A stretch of DNA of 64,000 nucleotides from Thalassospira povalilytica (GCF_002844235.1 NZ_PGTS01000003.1:248001-312000); one strand, 5' to 3'; shown: positions 19,044-27,545, numbered from the stretch's first letter. Notes: generated by a model not told the origin, from the sequence alone. Translations and numbers: made by a program.

Positions 19044-20084
19044 ATGCCCAACATGACGAAGACTTTCTTGCGCGCCCTGAACGGTGAAACCCTTCCGGTG
19101 CCACCAATCTGGTTGATGCGCCAGGCAGGTCGATATCTTCCGGAATATCGTGCAACCCGCGGCGAAGCAGGGTCATTTCTTGATCTTTGCTATAATCCCG
19201 ATCTTGCCTGCGAAGTCACTTTGCAGCCGCTCAGGCGCTATGATTTCGATGCGGCTATTCTGTTCTCCGATATCCTCGTTATACCGCAGGCACTTGGACA
19301 GCATTTGGCATTCAAGCAGGGTGAAGGCCCACAGCTTGAGGCCATCCGCGATGCTTCAGGCCTTGGCAAGCTATCAGTTGATGGCATTCATGACACGCTT
19401 GGACCGGTCTATGAGACGGTTTCAAAGCTGTCAGAAGCCATTCCGTCCCATACGGCCCTGATCGGCTTTGCCGGTGCGCCATGGACTGTGGCGACCTATA
19501 TGGTCGAAGGCAAAGGGTCCAAGGATTTTGCCAATATCCGTCGCTTTGCCTATGGCGATCCCGACGGCTTTGGCCAGCTGATCGACATTCTGGTCGAGGC
19601 AACTACGCAATATCTGCTCAAACAGGTTGAAGCCGGTGCAGAATGCATTCAGTTGTTTGAAACCTGGGGCGGGGTTTTGTCCGAAACCGGTTTCAAACGC
19701 TGGGTAATCGAGCCGACCAAACAGATCGTTGCCAATTTGCGTGCTGTTCATCCCGATTTGCCGATTATCGGCTTCCCGCGCGGGGCCGGATTGCATTTGA
19801 TTGATTTCAAAAAACAGACCGGTGTGACGGGTGTCGGCCTTGATAGTGGTGTTCCACTTGATTGGGTTGCCCAAAATCTTCAGAAACTGGGGCCGGTGCA
19901 GGGCAATCTTGATCCGATGTATCTGATCACCGGTGGCGATGCGATGCTTGATGAAACCAAGCGTATTCTTGATACGCTGGGCAACGGGCCTTTCATCTTT
20001 AACCTGGGCCACGGCATCACACCGGAAACGCCGCCGGAAAATGTCGAGAAGCTGGTGAATTTCATCCGCGGTTACAAAGGATAA
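19044..20084 (+). CDS. hemE: uroporphyrinogen decarboxylase
   Basis: Converts uroporphyrinogen III to coproporphyrinogen III in haem synthesis. The 346 residues are the usual length. Signatures near the N-terminus: [17 protein letters not shown] (about 19-35) and [30 protein letters not shown] and [16 protein letters not shown] complete the family pattern. AGGAAACC precedes the ATG. First gene to the right of oriC, reading away from it. Confidence 0.97.
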   Translation: MPNMTKTFLRALNGETLPVPPIWLMRQAGRYLPEYRATRGEAGSFLDLCYNPDLACEVTLQPLRRYDFDAAILFSDILVIPQALGQHLAFKQGEGPQLEAIRDASGLGKLSVDGIHDTLGPVYETVSKLSEAIPSHTALIGFAGAPWTVATYMVEGKGSKDFANIRRFAYGDPDGFGQLIDILVEATTQYLLKQVEAGAECIQLFETWGGVLSETGFKRWVIEPTKQIVANLRAVHPDLPIIGFPRGAGLHLIDFKKQTGVTGVGLDSGVPLDWVAQNLQKLGPVQGNLDPMYLITGGDAMLDETKRILDTLGNGPFIFNLGHGITPETPPENVEKLVNFIRGYKG

Positions 20085-20118
20085 ATGTCGGCAATTGCTG
20101 CATTTTATTTTGTGATTT

Positions 20119-20132
20119 TTGAAATCAATCAA
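20119..20132 (+). promoter_or_regulatory. possible FNR/FixK-type box upstream of hemH
   Basis: TTGAAATCAATCAA differs at one position from TTGAT-N4-ATCAA, the anaerobic FNR/FixK consensus. It lies in the AT-rich 199-bp hemE-hemH gap, about 150 bp before hemH. Oxygen control of haem genes is known in the class; a chance match is possible. Confidence 0.3.
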
Positions 20133-20283
20133 ATCGATTGAAAAATTCAATGCGTATAGTGGGCTAAGTTTGTTGCGCTTCGGACCTGTTTGACCAAAAT
20201 AGGCCCCGGAGCGCGATGGATTTATAAAATTTCCGGTTTGTCGGGAACCGGTTGAAACACGCTGTGCCATGAAGGATAGCCAA

Positions 20284-21399
20284 ATGTCCGAAACGACGCG
20301 CAAGAAACGCGCCATTGTTCTTTTCAATCTTGGCGGACCGGACAGCCCCGAAGCTGTCGAACCGTTTCTGTTCAATCTGTTCAATGATCCGGCGATCATC
20401 AGCCTGCCCAATCCGTTCCGGTTTTTGCTGGCAAAACTGATTTCGCGCCGTCGTGCACCGATTGCCCGCGAGATCTATGATCATATCGGCGGCAAATCGC
20501 CGTTGCTGGAACTGACCCAGGAACAGTCAGATGCGCTTGAGGCGGCATTGAATGCCGAAGATGACGGCTATGAAAACCGCTGTTTCATCGCCATGCGCTA
20601 TTGGAAGCCGTTTGCCGATGATACTGCCCAGGCCGTCAAGGCATGGGGCGCGGATGAACAGATATTGCTGCCGCTTTATCCGCAATTCTCCACGACAACC
20701 AGCGGATCATCGGTCAAGGACTGGAAACGCGCCTGCCACAAGGTCGGGCTGAGTGCCCCGATCAAGACGGCCTGCTGTTATCCGACCAATCCGGGCTTTG
20801 TTGAAGCATCGGCCGAAATGATCCGCGCGGGCTATGACCGGGCCTTGGCCAAGGCCAACGAACTTGGCATTGATAAGCCGCGCATCCTGTTTTCTGCCCA
20901 TGGCGTGCCCAAGGCGGTGATCACCAAGCGCGGTGACCCCTATCAGTCCCAGATTGAAAAAACGTCGGCTGCGGTGGTCGAAAAGATGGCGATCGACGGC
21001 CTTGACTGGAATGTGTGTTATCAAAGCCGGGTCGGGCCGATGGAATGGATCGGACCGTCAACCGAAGACGAAATTGAACGTGCCGGCAAAGAAAACAAGG
21101 CGATTGTCGTTGTCCCGATTGCCTTTGTGACCGAGCACTCGGAAACCCTGGTCGAGCTTGATATCGAATATGGTGAACTGGCGCATGAAAAACATGTCCC
21201 GGTTTACGAACGGGTCCGCACCGTTTGCTCGCATCCGAAATTCATTAACGGTCTTGTTTCGGTTGTAAAACAAACACAGGATGAACTCGATCAAAAAGGC
21301 CCGGATGATTACAAGGTCGAAAGCCGCGGCTGGTGGTGCCCGGATGAACATTCCTGTGCGACGGCCAAGCAACCCGGTCTCAAGCCGGCTGGCATCTAG
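20284..21399 (+). CDS. hemH: ferrochelatase
   Basis: Inserts Fe2+ into protoporphyrin IX, the last step of haem synthesis, at the inner face of the membrane. The protein is 371 residues from ATG 20284, chosen because AAGGAT lies 6-7 bp upstream; an in-frame ATG at 20269 has no ribosome site. FNLGGPDSPEAVEPFLFNLF at the N-terminus, LPLYPQFSTTTSGS, and the active-site region LFSAHGVPKA (catalytic His) with VAFVTEHSETLVELD (Glu) are all present. Middle of the hemE-hemH-hemJ run. Confidence 0.96.
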   Translation: MSETTRKKRAIVLFNLGGPDSPEAVEPFLFNLFNDPAIISLPNPFRFLLAKLISRRRAPIAREIYDHIGGKSPLLELTQEQSDALEAALNAEDDGYENRCFIAMRYWKPFADDTAQAVKAWGADEQILLPLYPQFSTTTSGSSVKDWKRACHKVGLSAPIKTACCYPTNPGFVEASAEMIRAGYDRALAKANELGIDKPRILFSAHGVPKAVITKRGDPYQSQIEKTSAAVVEKMAIDGLDWNVCYQSRVGPMEWIGPSTEDEIERAGKENKAIVVVPIAFVTEHSETLVELDIEYGELAHEKHVPVYERVRTVCSHPKFINGLVSVVKQTQDELDQKGPDDYKVESRGWWCPDEHSCATAKQPGLKPAGI

Positions 21400-21557
21400 G
21401 ATAAAAGATCAATGATTTCAGGCCGGTTTCCTTTCGAAACTGGCCTGATTGCTGTTATGGTTTGAAAAATTTTCCGGGCGATCTTACGGCAAGGAATCCC
21501 GCAAACCCGAAGCTTTGCCGATCCGGATCCACCCGCCAAATCAGAGAAAAGAGAGAG

Positions 21558-21986
21558 ATGGATACATACAGCATTATCAAGTCCCTGCATGTCATCAGCG
21601 TGATCGCCTGGATGGCGGGCCTTCTCTATTTGCCGCGGCTTTATGTCTATCACTGCGAAGTGGCACCAGGCTCGGAAGCCAGTGAAAAGTTCAAGATCAT
21701 GGAGCGCCGCCTGTTGCGGGCGATCATGAACCCGGCAATGATCGCGACCTGGCTGTTTGGCGGATATCTGGTACATGCAGCTGGTGTGATGTCGGACGGC
21801 TGGTTCCATGTGAAACTATTGTGCGTTGTTCTGATGACCGCATCACACATGATGATGGCGCGTTATCGCCGGGCGTTTGAAGCGGACGCCAACGAGAAAT
21901 CGCAGAAATTCTTCCGTATTCTCAATGAAGTACCGACGATCCTGATGATCATTGTCGTCTTTATGGTGATCGCCCGCCCGTTCTGA
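21558..21986 (+). CDS. hemJ: protoporphyrinogen IX oxidase HemJ
   Basis: A 142-residue integral membrane protein of the HemJ family, which oxidises protoporphyrinogen IX to protoporphyrin IX in bacteria lacking HemG or HemY. About four membrane segments. The conserved His in SLHVISVIAWMAGLLYLPRL (His11) and the later KLLCVVLMTASHMMMARYRR region are typical. The start at ATG 21558 follows an AGAGAAAAGAGAG ribosome site; the longer upstream frame is rejected. With hemE and hemH it gives three late steps of haem synthesis in one cluster. Confidence 0.93.
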   Translation: MDTYSIIKSLHVISVIAWMAGLLYLPRLYVYHCEVAPGSEASEKFKIMERRLLRAIMNPAMIATWLFGGYLVHAAGVMSDGWFHVKLLCVVLMTASHMMMARYRRAFEADANEKSQKFFRILNEVPTILMIIVVFMVIARPF

Positions 21987-22036
21987 TTGACAGGCCGGCG
22001 GCCCGTTAGTTTAAAAACGTTTCGACTTTAAAATAA

Positions 22037-22061
22037 AAAGGCCGCCAAACCGGCGGCCTTT
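22037..22061. terminator. bidirectional intrinsic terminator
   Basis: AAAGGCCGCC (22037-22046) pairs perfectly with 22052-22061 over a 5-nt loop, with T-rich tails on both strands, between convergent hemJ and secB. Confidence 0.88.
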
Positions 22062-22099
22062 GTTTTGGTATCGAACCAAATAGATGTTTACAGGGTCAA

Positions 22100-22594
22100 T
22101 CAGGCATTTCCAGCCGGCTGACCTTCCATCTGTTTGGCGAATTTCTTGCGGAAAAGATCAGCAAAATCAATCTGCTGCATCATCAGCGGCGGGAATCCAC
22201 CATCAGCAGTCAGGTCAGCGACGATTTTGCGAACATAGGGGAACAGCAGGCGCGGTACTTCGATCATCAGAACCGGCAGGCGATGTTCGTCAGACACATT
22301 CAGGGTGACGACACAGCCATACTGCAGTTCGGCAATGAAGGCGACCTTGTCACCAACGTCAGCTTTGACATTGATCTTGATGGTGACTTCATGAAGTTTC
22401 TGATCCTGGGTGGTGCGTGCCTCGACATCGACATCGATGTTGATTTTCGGCTGCTGCTGCAGGGCAACGCTTTCCGGTGCATTCGGATTTTCAAACGAAA
22501 GATCCTTGATGTACTGGGTATGGATCGTGATCGGATTTGCGGCCGGCTGCTGCTGTTGTGCGCCGCCTTCTGCACCGGTGGTATTCTCGGCCAT
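22100..22594 (-). CDS. secB: protein-export chaperone SecB
   Basis: Homotetrameric cytosolic chaperone that keeps preproteins unfolded and hands them to SecA. The 164 residues begin with a glutamine-rich linker, then IHTQYIKDLSFENPNAP (the family hallmark). LQYGCVVTL and VPRLLFPYVRKIVADLTADGGFPPLMMQQIDF form the conserved core. In many relatives it neighbours dnaQ and fxsA; here it still neighbours fxsA but has hemJ instead of dnaQ on the other side. Confidence 0.96.
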   Translation of the reverse strand: MAENTTGAEGGAQQQQPAANPITIHTQYIKDLSFENPNAPESVALQQQPKINIDVDVEARTTQDQKLHEVTIKINVKADVGDKVAFIAELQYGCVVTLNVSDEHRLPVLMIEVPRLLFPYVRKIVADLTADGGFPPLMMQQIDFADLFRKKFAKQMEGQPAGNA

Positions 22595-22964
22595 TAAAGT
22601 CTAGCTCCCTTGAGTCTTGTAATCCTAGTCAGAAAAAAGCGTTCAGCCGGATCGCTTATGATGGCGCCCCGGTCAAATCCATGATGAATGTCGGGGCGCG
22701 AACCGGCCAAAATGCTTGTTTCTGACGCCGCGTAACTGCGGCAGATGAATTGGCCTAGCACGGATAACAGACATGGGCAAGCCAATCACAACCGGCCCAA
22801 AACCCATATTTCTGCGGGTTTGGATGATTGCCATTACAAAGCATTTTCAAATCCACTGCCCAAATGCTGGCGTTATCCGTACCAACAGACAAAAAGGTTG
22901 GCCCGATAACAAAGCCAACCTTTTGAAAATGTGATTTTCCCGTGAATTTCAGGCGGGGTTCAGA
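22595..22964. other. 370-bp intergenic region between secB and fxsA
   Basis: Contains the fxsA terminator hairpin at 22892-22924 and presumably the secB promoter. No gene is recognised. Confidence 0.6.
22892..22924 (-). terminator. intrinsic terminator of fxsA
   Basis: AAAAGGTTGGC pairs perfectly over 11 bp with 22914-22924 (11-nt loop); on the minus strand it is followed by five T, 40 bp past the fxsA stop. Confidence 0.8.
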
Positions 22965-23549
22965 TCAGTCGCGTGGCGGCAAATTGCGCGGGTTTTGGGG
23001 ATCTGACGTGCCGGTATCTGATCGATTTGCCGGATCATCCGCGCCATTGCCACTGACATCTTCGAAATCGCCATCAATGATCGGACCGCGACCACGGGGA
23101 TGTTGGCCACCCATGCCAGCGGAACCGCCTGCCCCGGTCTGGCCACCAGGACGGCTTGAAAAGCCGCCACTGAAACTTGTGCGGATATTGCCTGACTGGA
23201 CCAGCTTCATGATCACTTTTGCCCCGACCAGCTGACGCAGCGGTGGCACCAGAAGTAAAAAGCCCATGGTGTCGGTGACAAAGCCCGGTGTGAGCAACAG
23301 CACACCGGCAACAAGTATGCAGATCCCGTCAAACATCGCCCCAATGGGCATTTCACCCTGATCCATCTGGCTTTGGGCCTTGGCAAGGGTTTGTAATCCC
23401 TGTGCCCGCATCAGCGTCGTTCCAAGAATTGCCGTCAAAATGACAACGCCGATGGTGGGCCACAGGCCAATCAGTTCGCCGGCCTGGATAAAGACCGCGA
23501 TTTCAATGATCGGCATTGCGACGAATATCGCGAGGAAATAAAAACCCAT
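22965..23549 (-). CDS. fxsA: FxsA-family membrane protein
   Basis: A 194-residue inner-membrane protein of the FxsA family (named for suppression of F exclusion of phage T7; physiological role unknown). Three hydrophobic segments lie in residues 3-105: the start MGFYFLAIFVAMPIIEIAVF, then IGVVILTAILGTTLMRAQG and LVAGVLLLTPGFVTDTMGFLLL. The tail from about 130 is glycine-rich and polar, longer than in E. coli FxsA but common in Alphaproteobacteria. Downstream of it lies its own terminator. Confidence 0.9.
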   Translation of the reverse strand: MGFYFLAIFVAMPIIEIAVFIQAGELIGLWPTIGVVILTAILGTTLMRAQGLQTLAKAQSQMDQGEMPIGAMFDGICILVAGVLLLTPGFVTDTMGFLLLVPPLRQLVGAKVIMKLVQSGNIRTSFSGGFSSRPGGQTGAGGSAGMGGQHPRGRGPIIDGDFEDVSGNGADDPANRSDTGTSDPQNPRNLPPRD

Positions 23550-23890
23550 TTTTACTCCGTTCCTTGGTCAGTCTGACCGCAGATTTCATCAATGATTGCG
23601 CTGCATTTTAACGTCATTCCTGACAATGTGCTTAAACATTTGCAGAAAACAACTTGGATTTCAGTGATTTCCCATTAATCTGCAACAGGTATTGGTCGGG
23701 AAACTAGTATCCCAAGACGACAAAAATGCGGCAGAATGCCTTCTTCGTCGCCATATGATGGTGAAGACGATCACATGAAGGAATGTGATCATTGGTTGCC
23801 CTTGCATTTGGTTGGGTTCATACCATCTCTCGACCACGGTTGTGATGCAAATCCTGCCTGTTTGAAACCATTAGGATCAAGAGATCGGTC
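23550..23890. other. 341-bp divergent region fxsA/timA
   Basis: Promoters of both genes must lie here. It contains the inverted repeat GATCACAT-6nt-ATGTGATC (23769-23790), a perfect 8+8 pair about 100 bp before timA, whose role is unknown. No gene is seen. Confidence 0.5.
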
Positions 23891-24595
23891 TTGCAGTATT
23901 TCGATATCTTTCTATTCGCACTGATTGCTGTTTTTCTTGTGCTGCGTTTGCGCGGCGTACTTGGCCGTCGCACCGGCAACGAAAAACAGGGGCCATCCGA
24001 CATCTTTGGCCGTCAGACCCATGACCAGGACGCCAATGGCGCCCAGAACGAGCCGGCATCAAAGACAGACAATGTCTATCGCCTGCCGGACTCTGCTAAC
24101 GGTCAGGATGCGGCAAATGTTCCGTCGGGCACCTTTGCGACCCTGCAAAAGATTCAGAAATCCGATCCGAACTTTACCCAGCAGGATTTCCTGAATGGCG
24201 CCCGCATGGCGTTCGAGATGATCGTCGAATATTTCGCCAAGGGCGACAAGGACGGGCTCAATCCCCTGCTTTCGGCCGAAGTTTACAAAAACTTTGCTGC
24301 TGCCATTGATGCGCGCGCCGAAAAAGGCGAGCACGAGGAAACCACCCTGGTCGGGATCAAAAGTGCGACCATCCATGATGCCAGCCTCGAAGGCCGCACC
24401 GCCTATGTCACGGTGAAATTCGTATCCGAAGAAGTATCGGTAATCCGCAATGCGGATGGCGAAGTGGTTTCCGGCGATCCCAACAAGGTGATCGAGGCCG
24501 AAGATCTTTGGACCTTTGCGCGCAATATTGAAAGCCGCGACCCGAACTGGCAACTGGTTGCGACCGAGACCCCGGAAGAAGAAGAAGCACAGTAA
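23891..24595 (+). CDS. timA: Tim44-domain protein TimA
   Basis: A 234-residue alphaproteobacterial homologue of mitochondrial Tim44 (TimA), membrane-anchored with a cytosolic ligand-binding-like domain. The start appears to be TTG at 23891, giving the typical N-terminus QYFDIFLFALIAVFLVLRL (one membrane helix), then VLGRRTGNEK. The C-terminal Tim44 domain covers about 95-225. Suggested roles are in membrane-protein handling; the function in bacteria is not firmly known. An imperfect terminator follows. Confidence 0.9.
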   Translation: MQYFDIFLFALIAVFLVLRLRGVLGRRTGNEKQGPSDIFGRQTHDQDANGAQNEPASKTDNVYRLPDSANGQDAANVPSGTFATLQKIQKSDPNFTQQDFLNGARMAFEMIVEYFAKGDKDGLNPLLSAEVYKNFAAAIDARAEKGEHEETTLVGIKSATIHDASLEGRTAYVTVKFVSEEVSVIRNADGEVVSGDPNKVIEAEDLWTFARNIESRDPNWQLVATETPEEEEAQ

Positions 24596-24657
24596 GGCAC
24601 CTTCGTCCGGCAATGATATCAACCCGTTCGGGCTTATTTCCGTTCCGGTTTTGCATC

Positions 24658-24688
24658 AGGGAAGTTTCCGTCTATTGGAAGCTTCCCT
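24658..24688 (+). terminator. intrinsic terminator of timA
   Basis: AGGGAAGTTTCC (24658-24669) pairs with GGAAGCTTCCCT (24677-24688) with one wobble and a 7-nt loop, followed by TTGTTTTT. It separates timA from the inserted operon downstream. Confidence 0.75.
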
Positions 24689-24730
24689 TTGTTTTTGGGC
24701 TGTATTCTTTGGGCGTACATTCCGATTGCA

Positions 24731-24788
24731 ATGTCAAGGTTGCTTGACATTCTGGTGCCAAGCTTCTTATGTAAAACATGTTTTACAT
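24731..24788 (+). promoter_or_regulatory. tandem palindromic operators over a promoter
   Basis: Two 20-bp inverted repeats with the same ends: ATGTCAAGGTTGCTTGACAT (24731-24750, 8+8 arms) and ATGTAAAACATGTTTTACAT (24769-24788, fully palindromic). Both follow ATGT-N12-ACAT and their centres are 38 bp apart. The first contains TTGACA (24744-24749), a good -35 element; a weak -10 would fall at the left edge of the second. The two-gene operon encoding an XRE regulator starts at 24802, so autoregulation is the simple reading. Confidence 0.6.
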
Positions 24789-24801
24789 TTGGGGTTTAGA
24801 A

Positions 24802-25170
24802 ATGCGCAATCTTGTCTTGCTATGTGCCGGTTTGGCGGCCTATGTCGCGCTTTTGGTCTTTTCCCAAATCGTGTTGTCCAACGGGATTGAACGGACAATG
24901 ATCGTGGCGATGATTTCGCTATTACCAATGCTGCCGGCGATTTTTATCTGTGCCGTGATTGTTCGGACCATTCGCCAGATGGATGAAATGCAGCGTAAAT
25001 TGCAATTCGAAGCACTTGCGATGGCCTTTGCCGGAACGGCGTTGATCACATTTGGTTACGGCTTTCTGGAAGGGTCGGGATTGCCGAAAGTTTCGATGTT
25101 TGTTGTCTGGCCGATCATGGCGGCACTTTGGTTTATCGGGGTGATGATCGGACGGATACGGTTCAGATGA
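24802..25170 (+). CDS. four-helix membrane protein paired with an XRE regulator
   Basis: A hydrophobic protein of 122 residues from ATG 24802 (the in-frame ATG at 24778 lies inside the operator palindrome and is unlikely). Four membrane segments: about 2-22, 30-52, 68-92 and 98-118. A charged loop (RTIRQMDEMQRKLQFEALA) lies between helices 2 and 3. I recognise no named family, but such proteins are commonly encoded directly before a small Cro/CI regulator, as here with a 4-bp ATGA overlap. The pair may be a membrane-linked sensor and its regulator; that is inference. Confidence 0.8.
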   Translation: MRNLVLLCAGLAAYVALLVFSQIVLSNGIERTMIVAMISLLPMLPAIFICAVIVRTIRQMDEMQRKLQFEALAMAFAGTALITFGYGFLEGSGLPKVSMFVVWPIMAALWFIGVMIGRIRFR

Positions 25171-25412
25171 AAAACCGTATCCAGGAACTGCGTCGGGACA
25201 GGGACTGGTCACAGGCCGATCTTGCGGCCTTGCTGAAGGTATCGCGCCAGACGGTTAATGCGCTTGAACGCGGTCGATATGACCCCAGCCTTCCCTTGGC
25301 ATTCAGCATTGCGCGGCTGTTTTCATTATCAATCGAAGAGATTTTCCAACCTGACGGCGGTAAAACCCGCGACAAGGATCTGCGAGGCCAATTTGGCAAT
25401 TGCCGCGATTGA
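25167..25412 (+). CDS. small XRE-family (Cro/CI-type) regulator
   Basis: An 81-residue protein from ATG 25167, overlapping the membrane-protein stop by ATGA. The helix-turn-helix is canonical: MKNRIQELRRDRDWSQADLA, then LLKVSRQTVNALERGRYDPS, PLAFSIARLFSLSIEEIF. It matches the YozG-like group usually co-encoded with a multi-helix membrane protein. It is the likely binder of the two ATGT-N12-ACAT palindromes upstream of the operon. Confidence 0.9.
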   Translation: MKNRIQELRRDRDWSQADLAALLKVSRQTVNALERGRYDPSLPLAFSIARLFSLSIEEIFQPDGGKTRDKDLRGQFGNCRD

Positions 25413-25507
25413 ATTATCGGCTTGTTAAGCATGTGGCGGGCAAAATCACGATCTGGATTCCACGGGTCCCAAATGGCCTTTTGCCTTGTCAAATAACAGG
25501 TTTTATC

Positions 25508-26773
25508 TTGAAACGACGTCTGGTTTTATCGCGTAGCCTTTCGATTATTTCCATTTTGGTTGGTGCCGGTGCTGCCTTGATCTGGATGTACTGGCCACAA
25601 ATCACCGGTCAGATCGAAACACCGCCAGAAGCCGAAGACAAACTGACATTGCGGCCGACGTCATTTTCCGAGCTTGATGGCTGGCAACAGGATGATATGC
25701 GCCCGGCGATCCGGGCCTTTGCCCGGTCATGTGCCGCGATGCTTCGACGCGATGATGACAAGCCCGTCGGTCCGGACCCGCGAATGGGCACGATTGGTCA
25801 ATGGCGGGCTGTTTGCGAAAAGGCGGTATCGATCAATATCGATGCCCTGCGCAAGGAAGATGCGCGTGCCTTTTTCGAAAGCGGCTTCAAACCGTATCTC
25901 AGCGGCAACAGGGACAATCCCGAAGGCCTGTTTACCGGCTATTACGAGCCCGAACTGCGTGGCAGCCTGACCCGTGAAGGCCCGTTCCAGACACCGATTT
26001 ATCTGAAACCCGACGACATGATTTCGGTCGATCTTGGTGATTTCAGCGACGAATTCAAAGGCAAGAAGCTCGTCGGGCGTCTGACCGGAAGCAATCTTAA
26101 ACCCTATTACGATCGTGCCGAGATTGAAAAAGGGGCGCTTGCGGGCCGTGATCTTGAAATGGTCTGGGTTGATGATGCGGTTGACGCGTTTTTCCTGCAA
26201 ATCCAAGGATCCGGGCGGGTTGTCCTGCCCGATGGCAGTGTGTTGCGGATTGGCTATGCCGCGACAAACGGCCATCCCTATTTTGCCATCGGGCGTGAAC
26301 TGATTGATCGCGGGGTCCTGACACGCGAAACCGTGTCGCTTCAGACCATTCGCAAATGGCTGCATGACAATCCCGATCAGGCCGATGAGGTGATGAACAC
26401 CAACGCATCCTTTGTGTTTTTCCGCCCGCTTAAAACCGATCCGGATGATCCGACGGCCGGTCCGCTTGGATCCCAGGGGGTTGCACTTGAAACCGGTCGG
26501 TCGCTTGCGGTTGATCGTCGTTTCCATGCGATGGGGGTTCCGGTCTGGCTTGAAACAACGGACCCGATGAATGCTGATCGCCAGTTTCACCGGTTGATGA
26601 TCGCGCAGGATACAGGTGGTGCCATTCGCGGTCCGGTTCGCGGCGACATCTTTTTTGGCCCCGGGGATGACGCGGCCCTGTTTGCAGGACATATGAACAG
26701 AAAGGGCCAGAAATACGTTCTGTTGCCCGATGTGATCGACCCTGCAAATTGGGTGAAAGAAACCACGCCATGA
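25508..26773 (+). CDS. mltA: membrane-bound lytic murein transglycosylase A
   Basis: Cleaves the MurNAc-GlcNAc bond of peptidoglycan with anhydro-MurNAc formation. The chosen start is TTG 25508 (421 aa), giving KRRLVLSRSLSIISILVGAG as signal or anchor; the frame is open to 25400, so the start is uncertain. MltA-specific segments: FFESGFKPYLSG, GLFTGYYEPELRGS, DAFFLQIQGSGRV and the 3D domain ending HRLMIAQDTGGAIRGPVRGD with the catalytic Asp. It is followed by a Dabb gene overlapping by ATGA. timA-mltA adjacency, usual in relatives, is interrupted by the membrane/XRE pair. Confidence 0.93.
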   Translation: MKRRLVLSRSLSIISILVGAGAALIWMYWPQITGQIETPPEAEDKLTLRPTSFSELDGWQQDDMRPAIRAFARSCAAMLRRDDDKPVGPDPRMGTIGQWRAVCEKAVSINIDALRKEDARAFFESGFKPYLSGNRDNPEGLFTGYYEPELRGSLTREGPFQTPIYLKPDDMISVDLGDFSDEFKGKKLVGRLTGSNLKPYYDRAEIEKGALAGRDLEMVWVDDAVDAFFLQIQGSGRVVLPDGSVLRIGYAATNGHPYFAIGRELIDRGVLTRETVSLQTIRKWLHDNPDQADEVMNTNASFVFFRPLKTDPDDPTAGPLGSQGVALETGRSLAVDRRFHAMGVPVWLETTDPMNADRQFHRLMIAQDTGGAIRGPVRGDIFFGPGDDAALFAGHMNRKGQKYVLLPDVIDPANWVKETTP

Positions 26774-27093
26774 TACGCCATGTCGTATTGTTGCAGATTT
26801 CAGGATCTGTGGATCGGACGGAATGCCGCAATGTTCTTGATGCGATTGCAAAAATTGCGTCGAACACGCCTGGCATGTTGTCCTTTGCCGGCGGGGCGAA
26901 CATGCCCGGAAGTGGCCTTAATCAGGGTTTTACCCACTGCTTTACGATTGATTTCGTCGATACAAAAGCCCGCGATGAGTATCTTGAACGACTTGATCAG
27001 GATGAAACCTGCTGGCGGCTAACCGATATTACCGTTGGCGGATTGGGGGGAATTTTATCGATGAATCTTGATCTTGGAGATCAGAAATCCTGA
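26770..27093 (+). CDS. Dabb (stress-responsive alpha/beta-barrel) protein, copy 1
   Basis: A 107-residue protein from ATG 26770, overlapping the mltA stop by 4 bp. MIRHVVLLQISGSVDRTEC opens the dimeric ferredoxin-like Dabb domain, and FTHCFTIDFVDTKARDEYL and the ITVGGLGGILSMNLD end are typical. It is paralogous to the next gene. Dabb proteins are dimers of uncertain and varied function. Confidence 0.85.
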   Translation: MIRHVVLLQISGSVDRTECRNVLDAIAKIASNTPGMLSFAGGANMPGSGLNQGFTHCFTIDFVDTKARDEYLERLDQDETCWRLTDITVGGLGGILSMNLDLGDQKS

Positions 27094-27179
27094 TCGTCAC
27101 CGACCCTTGTCAAAGGGGTCTGTACCCTGTCGGAATTGTGCCAATTTGATCCTGGCCGCCAAAAAGGAATAGCGCCTTC

Positions 27180-27545
27180 ATGCTGCGTCATATTGTACTT
27201 TTGCAGGTTGCCGATCATGTCAATCCCGACCAGGTCGAAACACTGATTGATCAATTGGCAAAGGCGGCCATGTCTGTACCCGGTATGGTCGCGTTTTGCG
27301 GCGGCAAAAAGAAAGCCGGCAGCGGATTGAGCCAAGGCTTCACCCATGGTTTCAACATCGATTTTGTCGACGAACAGGCCCGCGATGCCTATCTTGCGGA
27401 ACTTGACGGCGACCGTGTGGGCAGCAGATTGTCGGAAATCACGGTTGGCGGACTGGGCGGTATTCTGGTGATGAATATCGATATCGACGATATCCAAACC
27501 CCGGATAAAAATCCGGACAAGAAGCCCCAGTTGCGCTGGGTTTGA
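27180..27545 (+). CDS. Dabb (stress-responsive alpha/beta-barrel) protein, copy 2
   Basis: A 121-residue paralogue of the preceding gene. LRHIVLLQVADHVNPDQV, GSGLSQGFTHGFNIDFVDEQARDAYL (in part) and ITVGGLGGILVMN align along the whole length, indicating tandem duplication. The C-terminal tail from about 105 is Asp/Lys/Pro-rich and unique to this copy. An 86-bp gap separates the two, so they are probably co-transcribed. A hairpin terminator follows. Confidence 0.85.
   Translation: MLRHIVLLQVADHVNPDQVETLIDQLAKAAMSVPGMVAFCGGKKKAGSGLSQGFTHGFNIDFVDEQARDAYLAELDGDRVGSRLSEITVGGLGGILVMNIDIDDIQTPDKNPDKKPQLRWV

Noticed and set aside
23769..23790. CRP site upstream of timA
   Set aside because: Half-sites are in the reverse order (TCACA-N8-TGTGA) relative to the CRP consensus.
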